Counted from the first letter of the stretch, positions 52,032 to 62,377 are shown. The stretch: DNA of 64,000 nucleotides from Steroidobacteraceae bacterium (GCA_017853555.1 JAFMJH010000008.1:1-64000); one strand, 5' to 3'. The notes: generated by a model from the letters alone, not told the origin. A program made the numbers and translations.

Positions 52032-53009
52032 ATGGCCAACGAACCGATTTTGAACCAGGAAGAAGTCGATGCGCTGCTCGTCGGCATGGACGAGGGACGC
52101 GTGCCGCTCGCCGATCCGACCGGCGCGACGGATGTACGTCGTTATGAACTCGGACGCGAAGCGCGCATCGTGCGCGCCCGCATGCCGACGCTTGCAATGC
52201 TGAACGAGCGCTACGCGCGCCTCTATCGCCACAGCATCTGCAACATACTGCGCCGCTCCGCCGGCGTGATCGGCGGCCAGATCCGCATGGTGCAGTTCGC
52301 CGACTATCTCCAGAGCGTACGTACGCCATCCTCCATAAACCTGCTGCGCTTCGCGCCGTTGCGCGGCACCGTGCTGCTCGTGATGTCAGCGGATTTGGTG
52401 TTCGCGGTCGTCGAGAATTTTTTCGGCGGTCGCGTCCGGCCGACGCGTTACGAGACGCGCGACTTCACCGCCACCGAAACTCGCATCGTGCAGATGCTGC
52501 GCGACGCGGCACTCGTCGATCTGCGCGAGGCATGGAGCAGCATCATGCCCGTGACGATCGAGCTTGCCTCGAGCGAGACCAACCCGCAGTTCCTCACCGT
52601 CATGAGCCCGAACGACGTCGTCGTCGTGGCGGATTTCACGGTCGAGATCGAAAGCGTTTCGAGCACGATGTCGATCGCCATCCCGTACTCGTCGCTCGAA
52701 CCGCACAAAGAGCTGCTGGGCGGCAACGCTCACGAGAACGCGCGCGACGAGGACGGACGCTGGCACCGCAGCTTGCGCGAAGATCTTGAAGACGCCGATC
52801 TCGAGCTGCGCGCGGTTCTGGGTACGCGCGACGTTCGCCTCGCGCAGCTGCTCGATTTCCGGCCGGGTGACGTCGTGTCCTTCGAATTCGACGGACGCGC
52901 GACCGTGTTCGCCGAGGACGTGCCGTTTCTGCGTGGCCGCTACGGCGTCTCGCGCGGTCAGCAGGCCGTAAAGGTCGAGCAGCGATGCATAGGCGGGAGA
53001 GGCACATGA
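52032..53009 (+). CDS. fliM: Flagellar motor switch protein FliM
   Basis: ILNQEEVDALLVGMDEG; MVQFADYLQSVRTPSSINLLRFAPLRGTVLLVMSADLVFAVVENFFGG. Confidence 0.96.
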   Translation: MANEPILNQEEVDALLVGMDEGRVPLADPTGATDVRRYELGREARIVRARMPTLAMLNERYARLYRHSICNILRRSAGVIGGQIRMVQFADYLQSVRTPSSINLLRFAPLRGTVLLVMSADLVFAVVENFFGGRVRPTRYETRDFTATETRIVQMLRDAALVDLREAWSSIMPVTIELASSETNPQFLTVMSPNDVVVVADFTVEIESVSSTMSIAIPYSSLEPHKELLGGNAHENARDEDGRWHRSLREDLEDADLELRAVLGTRDVRLAQLLDFRPGDVVSFEFDGRATVFAEDVPFLRGRYGVSRGQQAVKVEQRCIGGRGT

Positions 53010-53353
53010 CCGAAACGACGGACCAAACGCCGCGCACCGCGAATTTCGAACAATTGCAGGGCGCAGTCACGACAACCGAGAGTGCGTCGTCGGACGTCAA
53101 TCTCGACGTGATCCTCGAGGTCCCGGTGACGTTGTCGATGGAGGTCGGACGCACCCGCATTCCGATCCGCAATCTTTTGCAGCTCAATCAGGGTTCGGTC
53201 ATCGAGCTCGAGCGCGTGGCCGGCGATCCGCTCGACGTGTTCGTGAACGGTACGCTGGTGGCGCACGGCGAGGTCGTCGTCGTCAACGACAAATTCGGCA
53301 TACGTTTGACCGACGTCGTGTCGCCGGCGGAGCGGATCCGCAAGCTGCGATGA
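53006..53353 (+). CDS. fliN: Flagellar motor switch protein FliN
   Basis: NLDVILEVPVTLSMEVGRTRIPIRNLLQLNQGSVIELERVAGDPLDVFVNGTLVAHGEVVVVNDKFGIRLTDV. Confidence 0.96.
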   Translation: MTETTDQTPRTANFEQLQGAVTTTESASSDVNLDVILEVPVTLSMEVGRTRIPIRNLLQLNQGSVIELERVAGDPLDVFVNGTLVAHGEVVVVNDKFGIRLTDVVSPAERIRKLR

Positions 53354-53658
53354 GTTACGCGGTCCCGAGTGCCCATGTTGCCGAGGCGGGTGCCGGCGAT
53401 CCGCTGCAGGTGACGCTTTCTTTGCTCGCCGTGCTGGCGACGATCGTCGCCCTCGGCTGGCTCGCACGCAGATGGCGTCGGATTCTGCCGCAGCGCCACG
53501 GACCGCTGCGGGTGGTGGATGAAATTGCGATCGGCCCGAAAGACAAGGTCGTGCTGTTGGCCTGCGGTGAGCGTCAACTGTTGATCGGCGTCGGCGAGCG
53601 AGGCAGCACGGTACTCGCCCGGTCGATCCGGCCGACGCCCTGCGGAGATCAATCGTGA
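53350..53658 (+). CDS. fliO: Flagellar biosynthetic protein FliO
   Basis: Single TM then [41 protein letters not shown]. Confidence 0.88.
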   Translation: MSYAVPSAHVAEAGAGDPLQVTLSLLAVLATIVALGWLARRWRRILPQRHGPLRVVDEIAIGPKDKVVLLACGERQLLIGVGERGSTVLARSIRPTPCGDQS

Positions 53659-54419
53659 TCGCGGGGCGCATCTTCGGCCGCGCCGTGACGCTGAGCGCCG
53701 CAATCGCCCTGGCGTATGCGCTTCCGGTGGACGCTGCGGAGCTCACGCTGCCGGCCCTCACCGTCAAGCAGGCGAGCGGTGGCGGCACGACCTACGGTCT
53801 CACGCTGCAAGTGTTGCTGTTGATGACCGCGCTGTCGTTTTTGCCGGCGGTGCTGTTGATGATGACGGCGTTCACGCGCATCGTGATCGTGCTCGGCATC
53901 TTGCGGCAGGCCATCGGTGCGGGGCAGACGCCGCCGAATCAGGTGTTGATCGGGCTCGCGCTATTCATGACGTTTTTCGTCATGGCACCGACCTTCGATC
54001 GGATCAACGCCGAGGCCTTCCAGCCCTACAGCGAAGGTCGGCTCGACGCCCTGCAGGCGCTCGAGCGCGCCGCTGACCCCTTGCGCAAATTCATGCTCGA
54101 TCAGACGCGCGAGGCCGACGTTGCCACCTTCGTCGGCATCGCCGGTGGCAAAGGCTACGAGCGACCCGAGGACGTGCCGCTCAGCATTCTTGTTCCGGCC
54201 TTCGTCACGAGTGAACTGAAAAGCGCCTTCACGATCGGCTTCATGCTGTTCATCCCCTTCGTGATCATCGATCTCGTGGTCGCGAGCGTACTCATGTCCA
54301 TGGGCATGATGATGCTCTCGCCGGTCCTGATCTCGCTGCCGTTCAAGCTGATGCTGTTCGTGCTGGTCGACGGCTGGTCGCTGGTGATGGGCACACTGGC
54401 TGCGAGTTTCGTGCGATGA
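53655..54419 (+). CDS. fliP: Flagellar biosynthetic protein FliP
   Basis: [56 protein letters not shown]. Confidence 0.96.
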   Translation: MIAGRIFGRAVTLSAAIALAYALPVDAAELTLPALTVKQASGGGTTYGLTLQVLLLMTALSFLPAVLLMMTAFTRIVIVLGILRQAIGAGQTPPNQVLIGLALFMTFFVMAPTFDRINAEAFQPYSEGRLDALQALERAADPLRKFMLDQTREADVATFVGIAGGKGYERPEDVPLSILVPAFVTSELKSAFTIGFMLFIPFVIIDLVVASVLMSMGMMMLSPVLISLPFKLMLFVLVDGWSLVMGTLAASFVR

Positions 54420-54429
54420 GGTACGCGCC

Positions 54430-54699
54430 GTGACACCCGAACGCGTATTGGTGATCGGTCATGACGCGCTGCTGACGATGCTGCTGCTCGCGAGCCCGCT
54501 TTTGATCGTCGCGCTGGTGGTCGGTCTCGCGATCGGCATCGTGCAGGCGGCCACGCAGATCAACGAAATGACGCTGGCGTTCATCCCGAAATTGCTTGCG
54601 ATGTCATTGACGATGGTGATCGCCGGACCGTGGATGCTCAAGGTCATCGTCGCGTACACGCGCGAGATGATCATCGCGATTCCCGGAATGTTGCGCTGA
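54430..54699 (+). CDS. fliQ: Flagellar biosynthetic protein FliQ
   Basis: ALVVGLAIGIVQAATQINEMTLAFIPKLLAMSLTMVIAGPWMLKV. Confidence 0.95.
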   Translation: MTPERVLVIGHDALLTMLLLASPLLIVALVVGLAIGIVQAATQINEMTLAFIPKLLAMSLTMVIAGPWMLKVIVAYTREMIIAIPGMLR

Positions 54700-54700
54700 C

Positions 54701-55471
54701 ATGCTCGAAGTGACTCAGGCACAGCTTTGGCAGTGGATCGGCGCTGCGCTATGGCCGTTCGCGCGTATCGCGGCGTGCCTGATGATCGCGCCGACCATCG
54801 GCGCGCAGTTCGTACCGCGCCGAATACGCCTCGTGCTTGCCGCGGCGCTCGCCATCCTGGTCGCGCCACGACTCGTGATGCCGAGCGCGATCGATCCGCT
54901 CTCGGGTCTCGGCATCAAGATTCTGCTGGTGCAAATCGCGGTCGGGCTCGCGATCGGCTTCCTGATGCAACTGGTGTTCGATGCGGTCGGTCTCGCCGGG
55001 CAATTGTTGGCGAACGGAATGGGCCTGTCGTTCGCGTTCAATATCGATCCGCAACGCGGGGCTTCGACGGCGGCGGTCGGCCAGTTCTACATCGTGTTCG
55101 TGACGTTGACGTTTTTGGCGCTGGACGGCCATCTCGCGCTGCTCAAAACGTTGCTCGCGACGTTCGACGCCATTCCGGTCGCGACGCACTCCCTGTCGGC
55201 GAGATTCTTTCTGGACATCGCGGCGAGCGGCGGCACTCTGTTCGAGGGCGCCCTGCGGATCGCGCTGCCCGGGCTTGCAGCCCTCGTGATCGCCAATCTC
55301 GCCTTCGGCGTCGTCAGTCGCGCAGCGCCGTCCTTGAACATCCTGTCGGTCGGATTGCCCGCGGCCTTGCTGTTCGGCTTGTCGGTCCTGGTGTGGTCGC
55401 TCCCGGGTGTGCAATTCGGCTTCGAGCATTTGTTCGACGCGGCGCTGCAGCGCATCGGTGCATTGCGATGA
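54701..55471 (+). CDS. fliR: Flagellar biosynthetic protein FliR
   Basis: Multi-TM; ILLVQIAVGLAIGFLMQLVFDAVGLAGQLLANGMGLSFAFNIDPQ. Confidence 0.94.
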   Translation: MLEVTQAQLWQWIGAALWPFARIAACLMIAPTIGAQFVPRRIRLVLAAALAILVAPRLVMPSAIDPLSGLGIKILLVQIAVGLAIGFLMQLVFDAVGLAGQLLANGMGLSFAFNIDPQRGASTAAVGQFYIVFVTLTFLALDGHLALLKTLLATFDAIPVATHSLSARFFLDIAASGGTLFEGALRIALPGLAALVIANLAFGVVSRAAPSLNILSVGLPAALLFGLSVLVWSLPGVQFGFEHLFDAALQRIGALR

Positions 55472-56586
55472 GCGGCGAGAGCGCGAGCGATCGCAGCCTC
55501 GAACCGACGGCCAAGCGACTCGACGACGCCCGCGAGCGGGGGCAGGTGCCGCGCTCGGCGGATTTGACCACCGCGGTGGTGATGGTGGTGTCGGTGCTGA
55601 TGCTTTGGTTGCTCGGGCCGTACGTGATGGGCGGGTTCATCGACGGCATGCGCGGCGGTCTCGAAATCGGCGCGACAACCTGGCGTAACCCGGACGCGAT
55701 GTCCTTCGCGCTCGCGGAGGTCGGGGCGCGTACCGTGCGCGGTCTGCTGCCGTGGTTTGCCGCCTGCTTGCTCGGCGCGATGGCTGCACCGACGCTGATC
55801 GGCGGATGGAATTTCTCTTTGCGCGCGCTGCAGTTCGACCCGGCGCGCCTCGATCCGCTCGCAGGTCTTGCGCGCATGGGCTCCGCCCGTGCCTGGATCG
55901 AACTTGGCAAGAGTCTGTTGAAGTTCGCCTTCGTGGCCGGTTGCGCCGTGCTTGTGCTGTACCGCGAGAGCACGGCGCTCGAGTCGCTCGCGCGCTACGC
56001 GATTCCTTCCGCGGGCGCTGCGGCCTGCGCGCTCATCGGCGAGGCCATGGTGCTGATGGCGGCGGCGCTAGGCGCGATCGCGCTCATCGATGCGCCGTGG
56101 CAGTTGTGGAGGCATCGGCGTGAATTGCGCATGACGCAGGAAGAAGTTCGCGAGGAATACCGCGAGTCCGAAGGCTCGCCCGAGACCAAATCCCGGTTGC
56201 GCGAGGTGCAACGCTCGATCGCCCGCGGCCGCATGCTCGAGGACGTCCCCAAAGCGACGGTCGTCATCACGAATCCTACGCACTATGCGGTGGCGTTGCG
56301 TTATCGCGCGGGCGAAGACGCCGCGCCGCTCGTGCTCGCCAAAGGCGCGGGTCATCTCGCCGCGTCGATCCGCGAGCTCGCGGGGCGACACGGGGTCGAG
56401 CTCGTCTCCGTCCCGCCGTTGGCACGCGTGTTGTATCGCAAGGTCGAGGTCGGCGCGACCATTCCGCCGCGTCTCTACGCCGCGGTGGCGCAGGTGCTGA
56501 CCTACGTCTGGCACGTCGAACTCATAAGGCGTCGCGGCGGCGTCCAACCATCTTTGCCGCAGATCGATCCGAGGATCGAGTCGTGA
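55468..56586 (+). CDS. flhB: Flagellar biosynthetic protein FlhB
   Basis: SDRSLEPTAKRLDDARERGQVPRSADL; autocleavage motif VVITNPTHYAVALRY; true start 55468. Confidence 0.96.
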   Translation: MSGESASDRSLEPTAKRLDDARERGQVPRSADLTTAVVMVVSVLMLWLLGPYVMGGFIDGMRGGLEIGATTWRNPDAMSFALAEVGARTVRGLLPWFAACLLGAMAAPTLIGGWNFSLRALQFDPARLDPLAGLARMGSARAWIELGKSLLKFAFVAGCAVLVLYRESTALESLARYAIPSAGAAACALIGEAMVLMAAALGAIALIDAPWQLWRHRRELRMTQEEVREEYRESEGSPETKSRLREVQRSIARGRMLEDVPKATVVITNPTHYAVALRYRAGEDAAPLVLAKGAGHLAASIRELAGRHGVELVSVPPLARVLYRKVEVGATIPPRLYAAVAQVLTYVWHVELIRRRGGVQPSLPQIDPRIES

Positions 56587-58661
56587 GCGGCGAATCATCG
56601 ACCGTCGCGACCTTGGGCGCTTCGTTGCGACGCGGCGTCGGCGTTCCCATCGCCGTCATCGCGCTGCTTGCGATGGTCGTACTGCCGTTGCCGCCGTTCG
56701 TGCTCGACATCCTGTTCACGTTCAACATCGCCTTGTCGTTGATGATCGTCGTCGCGGTGTTCTCGATCCGGCGTCCGCTGGAATTCGCGACCTTTCCGAG
56801 CGTATTGCTCGTCGCAACGGTATTTCGACTTGCGCTGAACGTAGCCTCGACGCGGGTCGTGCTCATGAACGGGCACGGCGGCAGTGGCGCAGCCGGTCAC
56901 GTGATCGAGTCTTTCGGTCATTTCGTCATCGGCAGCAACTTTGCTGTCGGCATCGTCGTGTTCGTGATCCTCACGATCATCAACTTCGTCGTGATCACCA
57001 AGGGTGCAGGGCGCATCTCCGAAGTGAGCGCACGTTTCACGCTCGATGCGATGCCCGGCAAACAGATGGCCATCGATGCGGACCTCAATGCGGGATTGAT
57101 CGACCAGCAAGAAGCGCGCAACCGTCGCGCCGAGGTGCGTGCCGAAGCGGACTTCTACGGCTCGATGGATGGTGCGAGCAAGTTCGTGCGCGGCGACGCC
57201 ACCGCCGCGATCCTGATCCTGCTCGTGAACCTGCTCGGCGGGATCGCGATCGGCCCTTTGATGCACGACATGTCGCTCGGCGATGCGGCGCGCGTCTATA
57301 CGACCCTGACCATCGGCGACGGCCTGGTTGCGCAGATTCCCGCGCTGCTGCTGTCGATGGCGGTGGCGGTGATCGTGACGCGTATGTCGCGCGAGCAAGA
57401 CATCGGCGCCGAAGTGGCGCGGCAACTCGTCGGTGATCCGCGCTTGATCGCCGTCGCCGCCGTGATCCTCGGCTTGCTCGGTCTCATCCCCGGCATGCCG
57501 AACATCGTGTTTCTCGGCATGGCGATTCTCGCCGCGTGGCTTGCGCGACATTTGCAGGGGCGCGAACTCGAGCGCAGTCGCGAAGCACAACGCGTCCCGT
57601 TGACGCGGCCGCGCGGCGAGCCGCGCGATCTGTCGTGGGAGGATCTGCCGTCCGTGGATTTGATCGGCCTCGAGGTCGGCTATCGCCTCGTGCCGCTGGT
57701 GGATGCGGAGCAAGGCGGCGATCTGATGCCGCGCATCCGCGGCGTACGCCTGAAGCTCACGCAGGAGCTCGGGTTTCTCATCCCCGCCGTGCACATCCGC
57801 GACGATCTCGAACTCGCACCGAACGCTTATCGAATTTCTTTGAGCGGCGTGCCGGTGGGCGAGGGCATCGTGCATCCCGAACGCGAACTTGCCATCGACC
57901 CCGGTCGCGTATTCGGCACGATCGAAGGCCTCGCGACACGCGATCCGGCCTTCGGGCTCGACGCCTTGTGGATTGAGCCTGCGCTGCGCGAGCGCGCGCA
58001 GTCTTTCGGCTACACGGTGGTCGACGCCGGCACCGTGATCGCGACGCACCTCGGACAACTGGTCGGTCGCAATGCGCACGAGCTGCTGGGGCACGAGGAG
58101 GTGCAGAACCTGCTCGCGAACCTCGCCAAGAGCGCGCCGAAGTTGGTCGAGGATCTCGTGCCGAAGATTCTTCCGCTAGGCGTGCTCGTCAAAGTATTGC
58201 AGGGGCTGCTGAGCGAACGCGTACCGATACGCAATCTGCGCGCGATTCTCGAAGCCCTGGCCGAGATTGCGCCGAAGACCCAGGAGTCGTCGGCACTCAT
58301 CGCGCAAGTGCGCCTCGCCTTGGCGCGCCAGATCGTGCAGGACATCGCGGGACTCTCGACGGAATTGCCGGTGATCACGCTCGACGCCGGCATCGAGCAG
58401 GCCTTGTCGGTCGCACTCACCAACGGAGCGAGCGCAGGCATCGAACCGGGCCTCGCCGAACGCTTGCAAACGCGCCTCGCCGAGGCAGTGCAGCGCCAGG
58501 AGTTGACGGGTCATCCGAGCGTGTTGCTCGTGCCACCGACGCTGCGCAGCACGCTTGCACGATTTTTGCGCGCGACGGTGCCCGAGCTGCACGTGCTCGC
58601 GTGGAACGAAATTCCGGACAACCGACGCGTGCGACTCGTCAGCACGATCGGCCAACAGTGA
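56583..58661 (+). CDS. flhA: Flagellar biosynthesis protein FlhA
   Basis: FNIALSLMIVVAVFSIRRPLEFATFPSVLLVATVFRLALNVASTRVVL; VLLVPPTLRSTLARFLRATVPELHVLAWNEIPD. Confidence 0.97.
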   Translation: MSGESSTVATLGASLRRGVGVPIAVIALLAMVVLPLPPFVLDILFTFNIALSLMIVVAVFSIRRPLEFATFPSVLLVATVFRLALNVASTRVVLMNGHGGSGAAGHVIESFGHFVIGSNFAVGIVVFVILTIINFVVITKGAGRISEVSARFTLDAMPGKQMAIDADLNAGLIDQQEARNRRAEVRAEADFYGSMDGASKFVRGDATAAILILLVNLLGGIAIGPLMHDMSLGDAARVYTTLTIGDGLVAQIPALLLSMAVAVIVTRMSREQDIGAEVARQLVGDPRLIAVAAVILGLLGLIPGMPNIVFLGMAILAAWLARHLQGRELERSREAQRVPLTRPRGEPRDLSWEDLPSVDLIGLEVGYRLVPLVDAEQGGDLMPRIRGVRLKLTQELGFLIPAVHIRDDLELAPNAYRISLSGVPVGEGIVHPERELAIDPGRVFGTIEGLATRDPAFGLDALWIEPALRERAQSFGYTVVDAGTVIATHLGQLVGRNAHELLGHEEVQNLLANLAKSAPKLVEDLVPKILPLGVLVKVLQGLLSERVPIRNLRAILEALAEIAPKTQESSALIAQVRLALARQIVQDIAGLSTELPVITLDAGIEQALSVALTNGASAGIEPGLAERLQTRLAEAVQRQELTGHPSVLLVPPTLRSTLARFLRATVPELHVLAWNEIPDNRRVRLVSTIGQQ

Positions 58662-58669
58662 GGTGATCG

Positions 58670-59413
58670 ATGCTCGCCGTGTTGCAAGCACCCGATATGC
58701 AAAGCGCTTTGGCGCGGGCGCGCGAGCGCTGCGGCGCCGATGCCGTCGTCGTCGCCACGCGACGCACCGAGCATGGCGTGGAGATCGAGCTCGAGATGCC
58801 GGGCGAACGGCATGATTGGCTTGCCCAGGGCGGGCGGATGGTCGTCGTTGGCCCACCGGGCGCCGGCAAGAGCACCTTGCTCGCGGCACTCGCCGCACGC
58901 TGGGTGTTGCGCCACGGCGCACGACGCGCGCGACTCTTCGGCCTCGGCGCAGCGCATTCGCTCGCCGCACACGGTTTGCAACACGTCGGCCGCCTCGTCG
59001 GCCTGCCGACCGCTGCACATCCGACGGTGGATGAACTAATCGACGCGCTGCCGGCGTCGGAGTTGCACAGCCTGCAACTGATAGAAATTCCGACGCGCGC
59101 GATCGAGACGGCCGACCTCCTGCCGCTCGTCGGCGTGACGCCTTGTTCCGTATTGCTCGCCTTGCCTGCGACCTTGCATGCGCGTTCCGCGCAGCATGCC
59201 CTGCGGCGTCATCGCGCGGCGCGTCCGACGGCGGTGGTGCTCACGCACTGCGCCGACAGCGCCGCGCCGTATGAGGTGGTCGCTGCGGCGTCGGCGGCAG
59301 GACTGCCGATCGCCTATCGGCTCGTCGGTACCCGCATTCCGGACGACTTGCTGAACGCCGAGCACCCCGTCAAGACATCCTTACCGGAGCGAACCCGTCA
59401 TGCCGTCGCTTGA
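58670..59413 (+). CDS. flhF: FlhF-like protein, shortened and degenerate (P-loop retained, G3/G4 motifs lost)
   Basis: Position flhA-flhF-fleN; GPPGAGKSTLLAALAARWVLRHG; C-terminal GLPIAYRLVGTRIPDDL resembles FlhF; no DTAGR or TKLD. Confidence 0.75.
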   Translation: MLAVLQAPDMQSALARARERCGADAVVVATRRTEHGVEIELEMPGERHDWLAQGGRMVVVGPPGAGKSTLLAALAARWVLRHGARRARLFGLGAAHSLAAHGLQHVGRLVGLPTAAHPTVDELIDALPASELHSLQLIEIPTRAIETADLLPLVGVTPCSVLLALPATLHARSAQHALRRHRAARPTAVVLTHCADSAAPYEVVAAASAAGLPIAYRLVGTRIPDDLLNAEHPVKTSLPERTRHAVA

Positions 59414-60254
59414 ATTTCTGCGCCGCAAACCGGTCAACGTCATCGCCGTCACCGGCGGCAAGGGCGGAGTCGGCAAATCCGTACTCACCTTGAACCTTGC
59501 CGCCGCCTGCGCCGCGCTGGGTCGCGAGACGATGGTGCTCGACGGTGACCTCGGACTTGCCAATCTCGATGTCATGCTCGGCGTCATGCCGCGCCACACG
59601 CTCGCCGACGTCGTCGGCGGAGAGCTTGCGCTGTCGGACATCCTCATCGACGTCCGTCCGAAGTTGCGCATCGTGCCGGGCGCCTCGGGCATCGTGTCGA
59701 TGGCCGCCCTCGGCGGCGCCGAGCATCTGGGTCTGGTGCGCGCCTTCGGCGACGTCACGGCACAGTGCGAAGTGATGTTCGTCGATACCGCCGCGGGCAT
59801 CGCCCCGGGAACGCTGCAACTCATCCAGGCCGCGCAGCACGTCATCGTGGTGGTGTGCGACGAGCCGGCCTCCGTGACCGACGCCTATGCCTCGATCAAG
59901 GCGCTGCGCAAAGAATTCGACATCCGCCATTTCAAGATCGTCACCAACATGACGCGTCGCCCCGACGCGGGCGATCGCCTGTTCTCGACTCTGAATCGGG
60001 TCGCATCGCGTTTTCTGGACGTCATACTCGAGCATGCGGTGGACGTTCGCGAAGACGAGTTGCTGCGCCGCGCGATCCGTCGCCAGCGGCTCGTCGTCGA
60101 GGATTATCCGCACGCAAGTTCCTCGACCGCACTGCGCGCGCTGGCGGCGCGCTGCCTCGATTGGCCGCTTCCGAATGGGCCGCGCGGCAATATCGAATTC
60201 TTCGTCGAGCGCGCGCTGAAACGTGCCCCCGCGCAGCTGCAGGTGGTGCGATGA
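59400..60254 (+). CDS. fleN: Flagellar number regulator FleN/FlhG (MinD-like ATPase)
   Basis: VIAVTGGKGGVGKSVLTLNLAAACAALGRETMVLDGDLGLANLDVMLGVMPRHTLADVV. Confidence 0.94.
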   Translation: MPSLEFLRRKPVNVIAVTGGKGGVGKSVLTLNLAAACAALGRETMVLDGDLGLANLDVMLGVMPRHTLADVVGGELALSDILIDVRPKLRIVPGASGIVSMAALGGAEHLGLVRAFGDVTAQCEVMFVDTAAGIAPGTLQLIQAAQHVIVVVCDEPASVTDAYASIKALRKEFDIRHFKIVTNMTRRPDAGDRLFSTLNRVASRFLDVILEHAVDVREDELLRRAIRRQRLVVEDYPHASSSTALRALAARCLDWPLPNGPRGNIEFFVERALKRAPAQLQVVR

Positions 60255-60964
60255 GGTCGCAGGCCTACGTGCGAACGCGAGCGGCGACCGACGCCGCGAG
60301 CGGCTTGATCGACTCGCATGCCGGACTCGTCAAACGCATCGCCTATCACCTGAAGGCACGGCTGCCGGACTCGGTCGACGTCGAAGATTTGCAGCAAGCC
60401 GGCATGCTTGCGCTGCTCGAGGCCGCGGCAAACTTCGAACGCGGTCACGGCGCCTGCTTTGCGACCTATGCCGGCATACGCATCCGCGGCGCGATGATCG
60501 ACAGTCTGCGAGCCGTCGATTGGGCGCCACGCTCCGTGCATCGCAAAGCGCGTGCCGCCGCGGCGGCCATCCAGGCCGTCGAGCGACGCACGGGGCGCGA
60601 AGCCCGCGAGGCGGAGATCGCTGCCGAGCTCGGTGTGAACCTCGGCGAATATCACCGCATCGCGCAAGACGCGCTGCAATGTCGCTTCGGCAGCCTCGAC
60701 GAATCGGACGAGCAGCACCCGGCGGATGTCGATGCCGACCCGTTGCGCGAAGTCAGCGATCAGGGTCTGCGCGCCGCGCTGACCTCGGCCATCGAATCGC
60801 TGCCCGAGCGCGAGCGCCAGGTGATGTCGATGTACTACGACGACGAACTGAATCTCAAAGAAATCGGTCTGGTACTCGGCGTCAGCGAGTCGCGCGTGTC
60901 GCAGATCCACGGCCAGGCCGTACTGCGCTTGCGCGCGCAGCTGCGCGACTGGAATCGCAGGTGA
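60251..60964 (+). CDS. fliA: Sigma-28 factor FliA
   Basis: VDVEDLQQAGMLALLEAAANFERGHGACFATYAGIRIRGAMIDSLRAVDWAPRSVHRKAR; ERERQVMSMYYDDELNLKEIGLVLGVSESRVSQIHGQA; true start 60251. Confidence 0.96.
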   Translation: MRSQAYVRTRAATDAASGLIDSHAGLVKRIAYHLKARLPDSVDVEDLQQAGMLALLEAAANFERGHGACFATYAGIRIRGAMIDSLRAVDWAPRSVHRKARAAAAAIQAVERRTGREAREAEIAAELGVNLGEYHRIAQDALQCRFGSLDESDEQHPADVDADPLREVSDQGLRAALTSAIESLPERERQVMSMYYDDELNLKEIGLVLGVSESRVSQIHGQAVLRLRAQLRDWNRR

Positions 60965-60974
60965 GGCCGCCGGC

Positions 60975-61709
60975 ATGCTGACCCTGCTCGGCTGGGGCTT
61001 GGCGGGCGCCGCGCTCGTCGTCGGGTGCCTGCTCAAAGGCGCGGCGCTGTCGAATCTGCTTTCGAGTTCAGCCTGCGTGATCGTCCTCGGCGGAACGGTG
61101 GCCGCGACGCTCGCGCAAACACCCGCGAGCACGCTGCGACGCAGCATAGGATTGACACGCTGGCTATGGCGCTCGCCGGTCGCGCCGCTGGAGGATTTCA
61201 TCGCCCGCGTCAGTACCGCGGCGCGCATCGCGCGCCGACATGGCGTGCTTGCGCTGCAGCAACTCGTGCGTGAGGAGCCGGATCGATTTCTGCGCCACGG
61301 ACTGCAGCTCGTGCTCGACGGTCTCGACCCGGTGCGCCTGCGCAAGGTGCTGGAAGCGCGCATGCAGACGATCGCCGAAGAGGATCTGGAGGCGAGCCGC
61401 GTGTTCGAGAGCATGGGCGGCTATGCGCCCACCGTGGGAATACTCGGTGCCGTGCTAGGGCTCATGGCGGTGATGCAGCAACTGGACGATCCGCAACGGC
61501 TCGGCCCCGGCATCGCCGCGGCCTTCACCGCGACGTTGTACGGCATCGGCGCCGCGAATCTCGTCTTTCTGCCGCTGGCGGGCAAATTCGAACTGCTGAT
61601 CGCGCAGCGCCTGCGCCAGCACCGCGCACTCACGGACGGCCTGGTCGCGCTCGCCGCAGGCGAAAGCGCGCAGTCGATCGGTTGGCGCATGCAGAGCGAC
61701 CCGACGTGA
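60975..61709 (+). CDS. motC: Flagellar stator protein MotA/MotC
   Basis: AEEDLEASRVFESMGGYAPTVGILGAVLGLMAVMQQLDDPQRLGPGIAAAFTATLYGIGAANLVFLPLAGKFE. Confidence 0.94.
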   Translation: MLTLLGWGLAGAALVVGCLLKGAALSNLLSSSACVIVLGGTVAATLAQTPASTLRRSIGLTRWLWRSPVAPLEDFIARVSTAARIARRHGVLALQQLVREEPDRFLRHGLQLVLDGLDPVRLRKVLEARMQTIAEEDLEASRVFESMGGYAPTVGILGAVLGLMAVMQQLDDPQRLGPGIAAAFTATLYGIGAANLVFLPLAGKFELLIAQRLRQHRALTDGLVALAAGESAQSIGWRMQSDPT

Positions 61710-62377
61710 ACCCGACCGGCCGCGTGGGACGCGAGCGCTGGGCGATCCCGTTCGCGGATCTTTTGCTGTTGTTGCTCGCGGTGTTTGCCGTGTTGTATGC
61801 CGCATCGAGCGTCGATTCGGTCAAATATCGTGCGACGGCGAGGGCGCTTGCCCTGGCCTTCGACGGCTCCCGGACATCGTCCGCAGATCCGCGCCCGCAA
61901 CAATTGTCGAAGTTGGCCGCGGACCTCGAACGCGTGCTCGCGCCACTGTCGGCAGCGGGTCTCGTGTCGGTCCGTCGCATCGATCTCGGGCTCGAAGTGG
62001 AGATCAGCAACGATCTGATGTTCGACAGTGGTCGAGCCGAACTCGAACCTTCCGCACGGGCCGCGCTCGAAGCGCTCGCCGTACCGCTCGGCGCGATCGA
62101 CGGATTCATTCGCGTCGAGGGTCACACCGACGACGTGCCGATCGCCGTCACCCGCTATCCGAGCAATTGGGAATTGTCTGCGGCGCGCGCTTCCGCCGTC
62201 GTGCGCACTTTGACGGAGCGAGGCGTACGCCCTGAACGCCTCACCGTCGTCGCTCATGCGCAATACAAACCTCTGCAATCCAACGCCACCCCGGCGGGGC
62301 GCGATGCCAATCGGCGCGTGCTGCTCACGATCCGCCCGTTCTGCAACACCTCGGAGGAGACATGCTCGAAATATTGA
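61706..62377 (+). CDS. motD: Flagellar stator protein MotB/MotD (GTG start overlapping motC stop)
   Basis: RWAIPFADLLLLLLAVFAVLYAASSVD; OmpA-like VEGHTDDVPIAVTRYPSNWELSAARASAVVRTL. Confidence 0.92.
   Translation: MNPTGRVGRERWAIPFADLLLLLLAVFAVLYAASSVDSVKYRATARALALAFDGSRTSSADPRPQQLSKLAADLERVLAPLSAAGLVSVRRIDLGLEVEISNDLMFDSGRAELEPSARAALEALAVPLGAIDGFIRVEGHTDDVPIAVTRYPSNWELSAARASAVVRTLTERGVRPERLTVVAHAQYKPLQSNATPAGRDANRRVLLTIRPFCNTSEETCSKY

Noticed and set aside
54727-55467. Upstream extension of the flhB ORF (619 aa)
   Set aside because: The extension is out-of-frame translation of fliR and is Arg-rich; FlhB homology begins at ATG 55468.
56410-56440. TGGCACG-N4-TTGTA resembling sigma-54 inside flhB
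   Set aside because: The invariant -12 GC is not present and it lies inside a coding region with no downstream gene start nearby.
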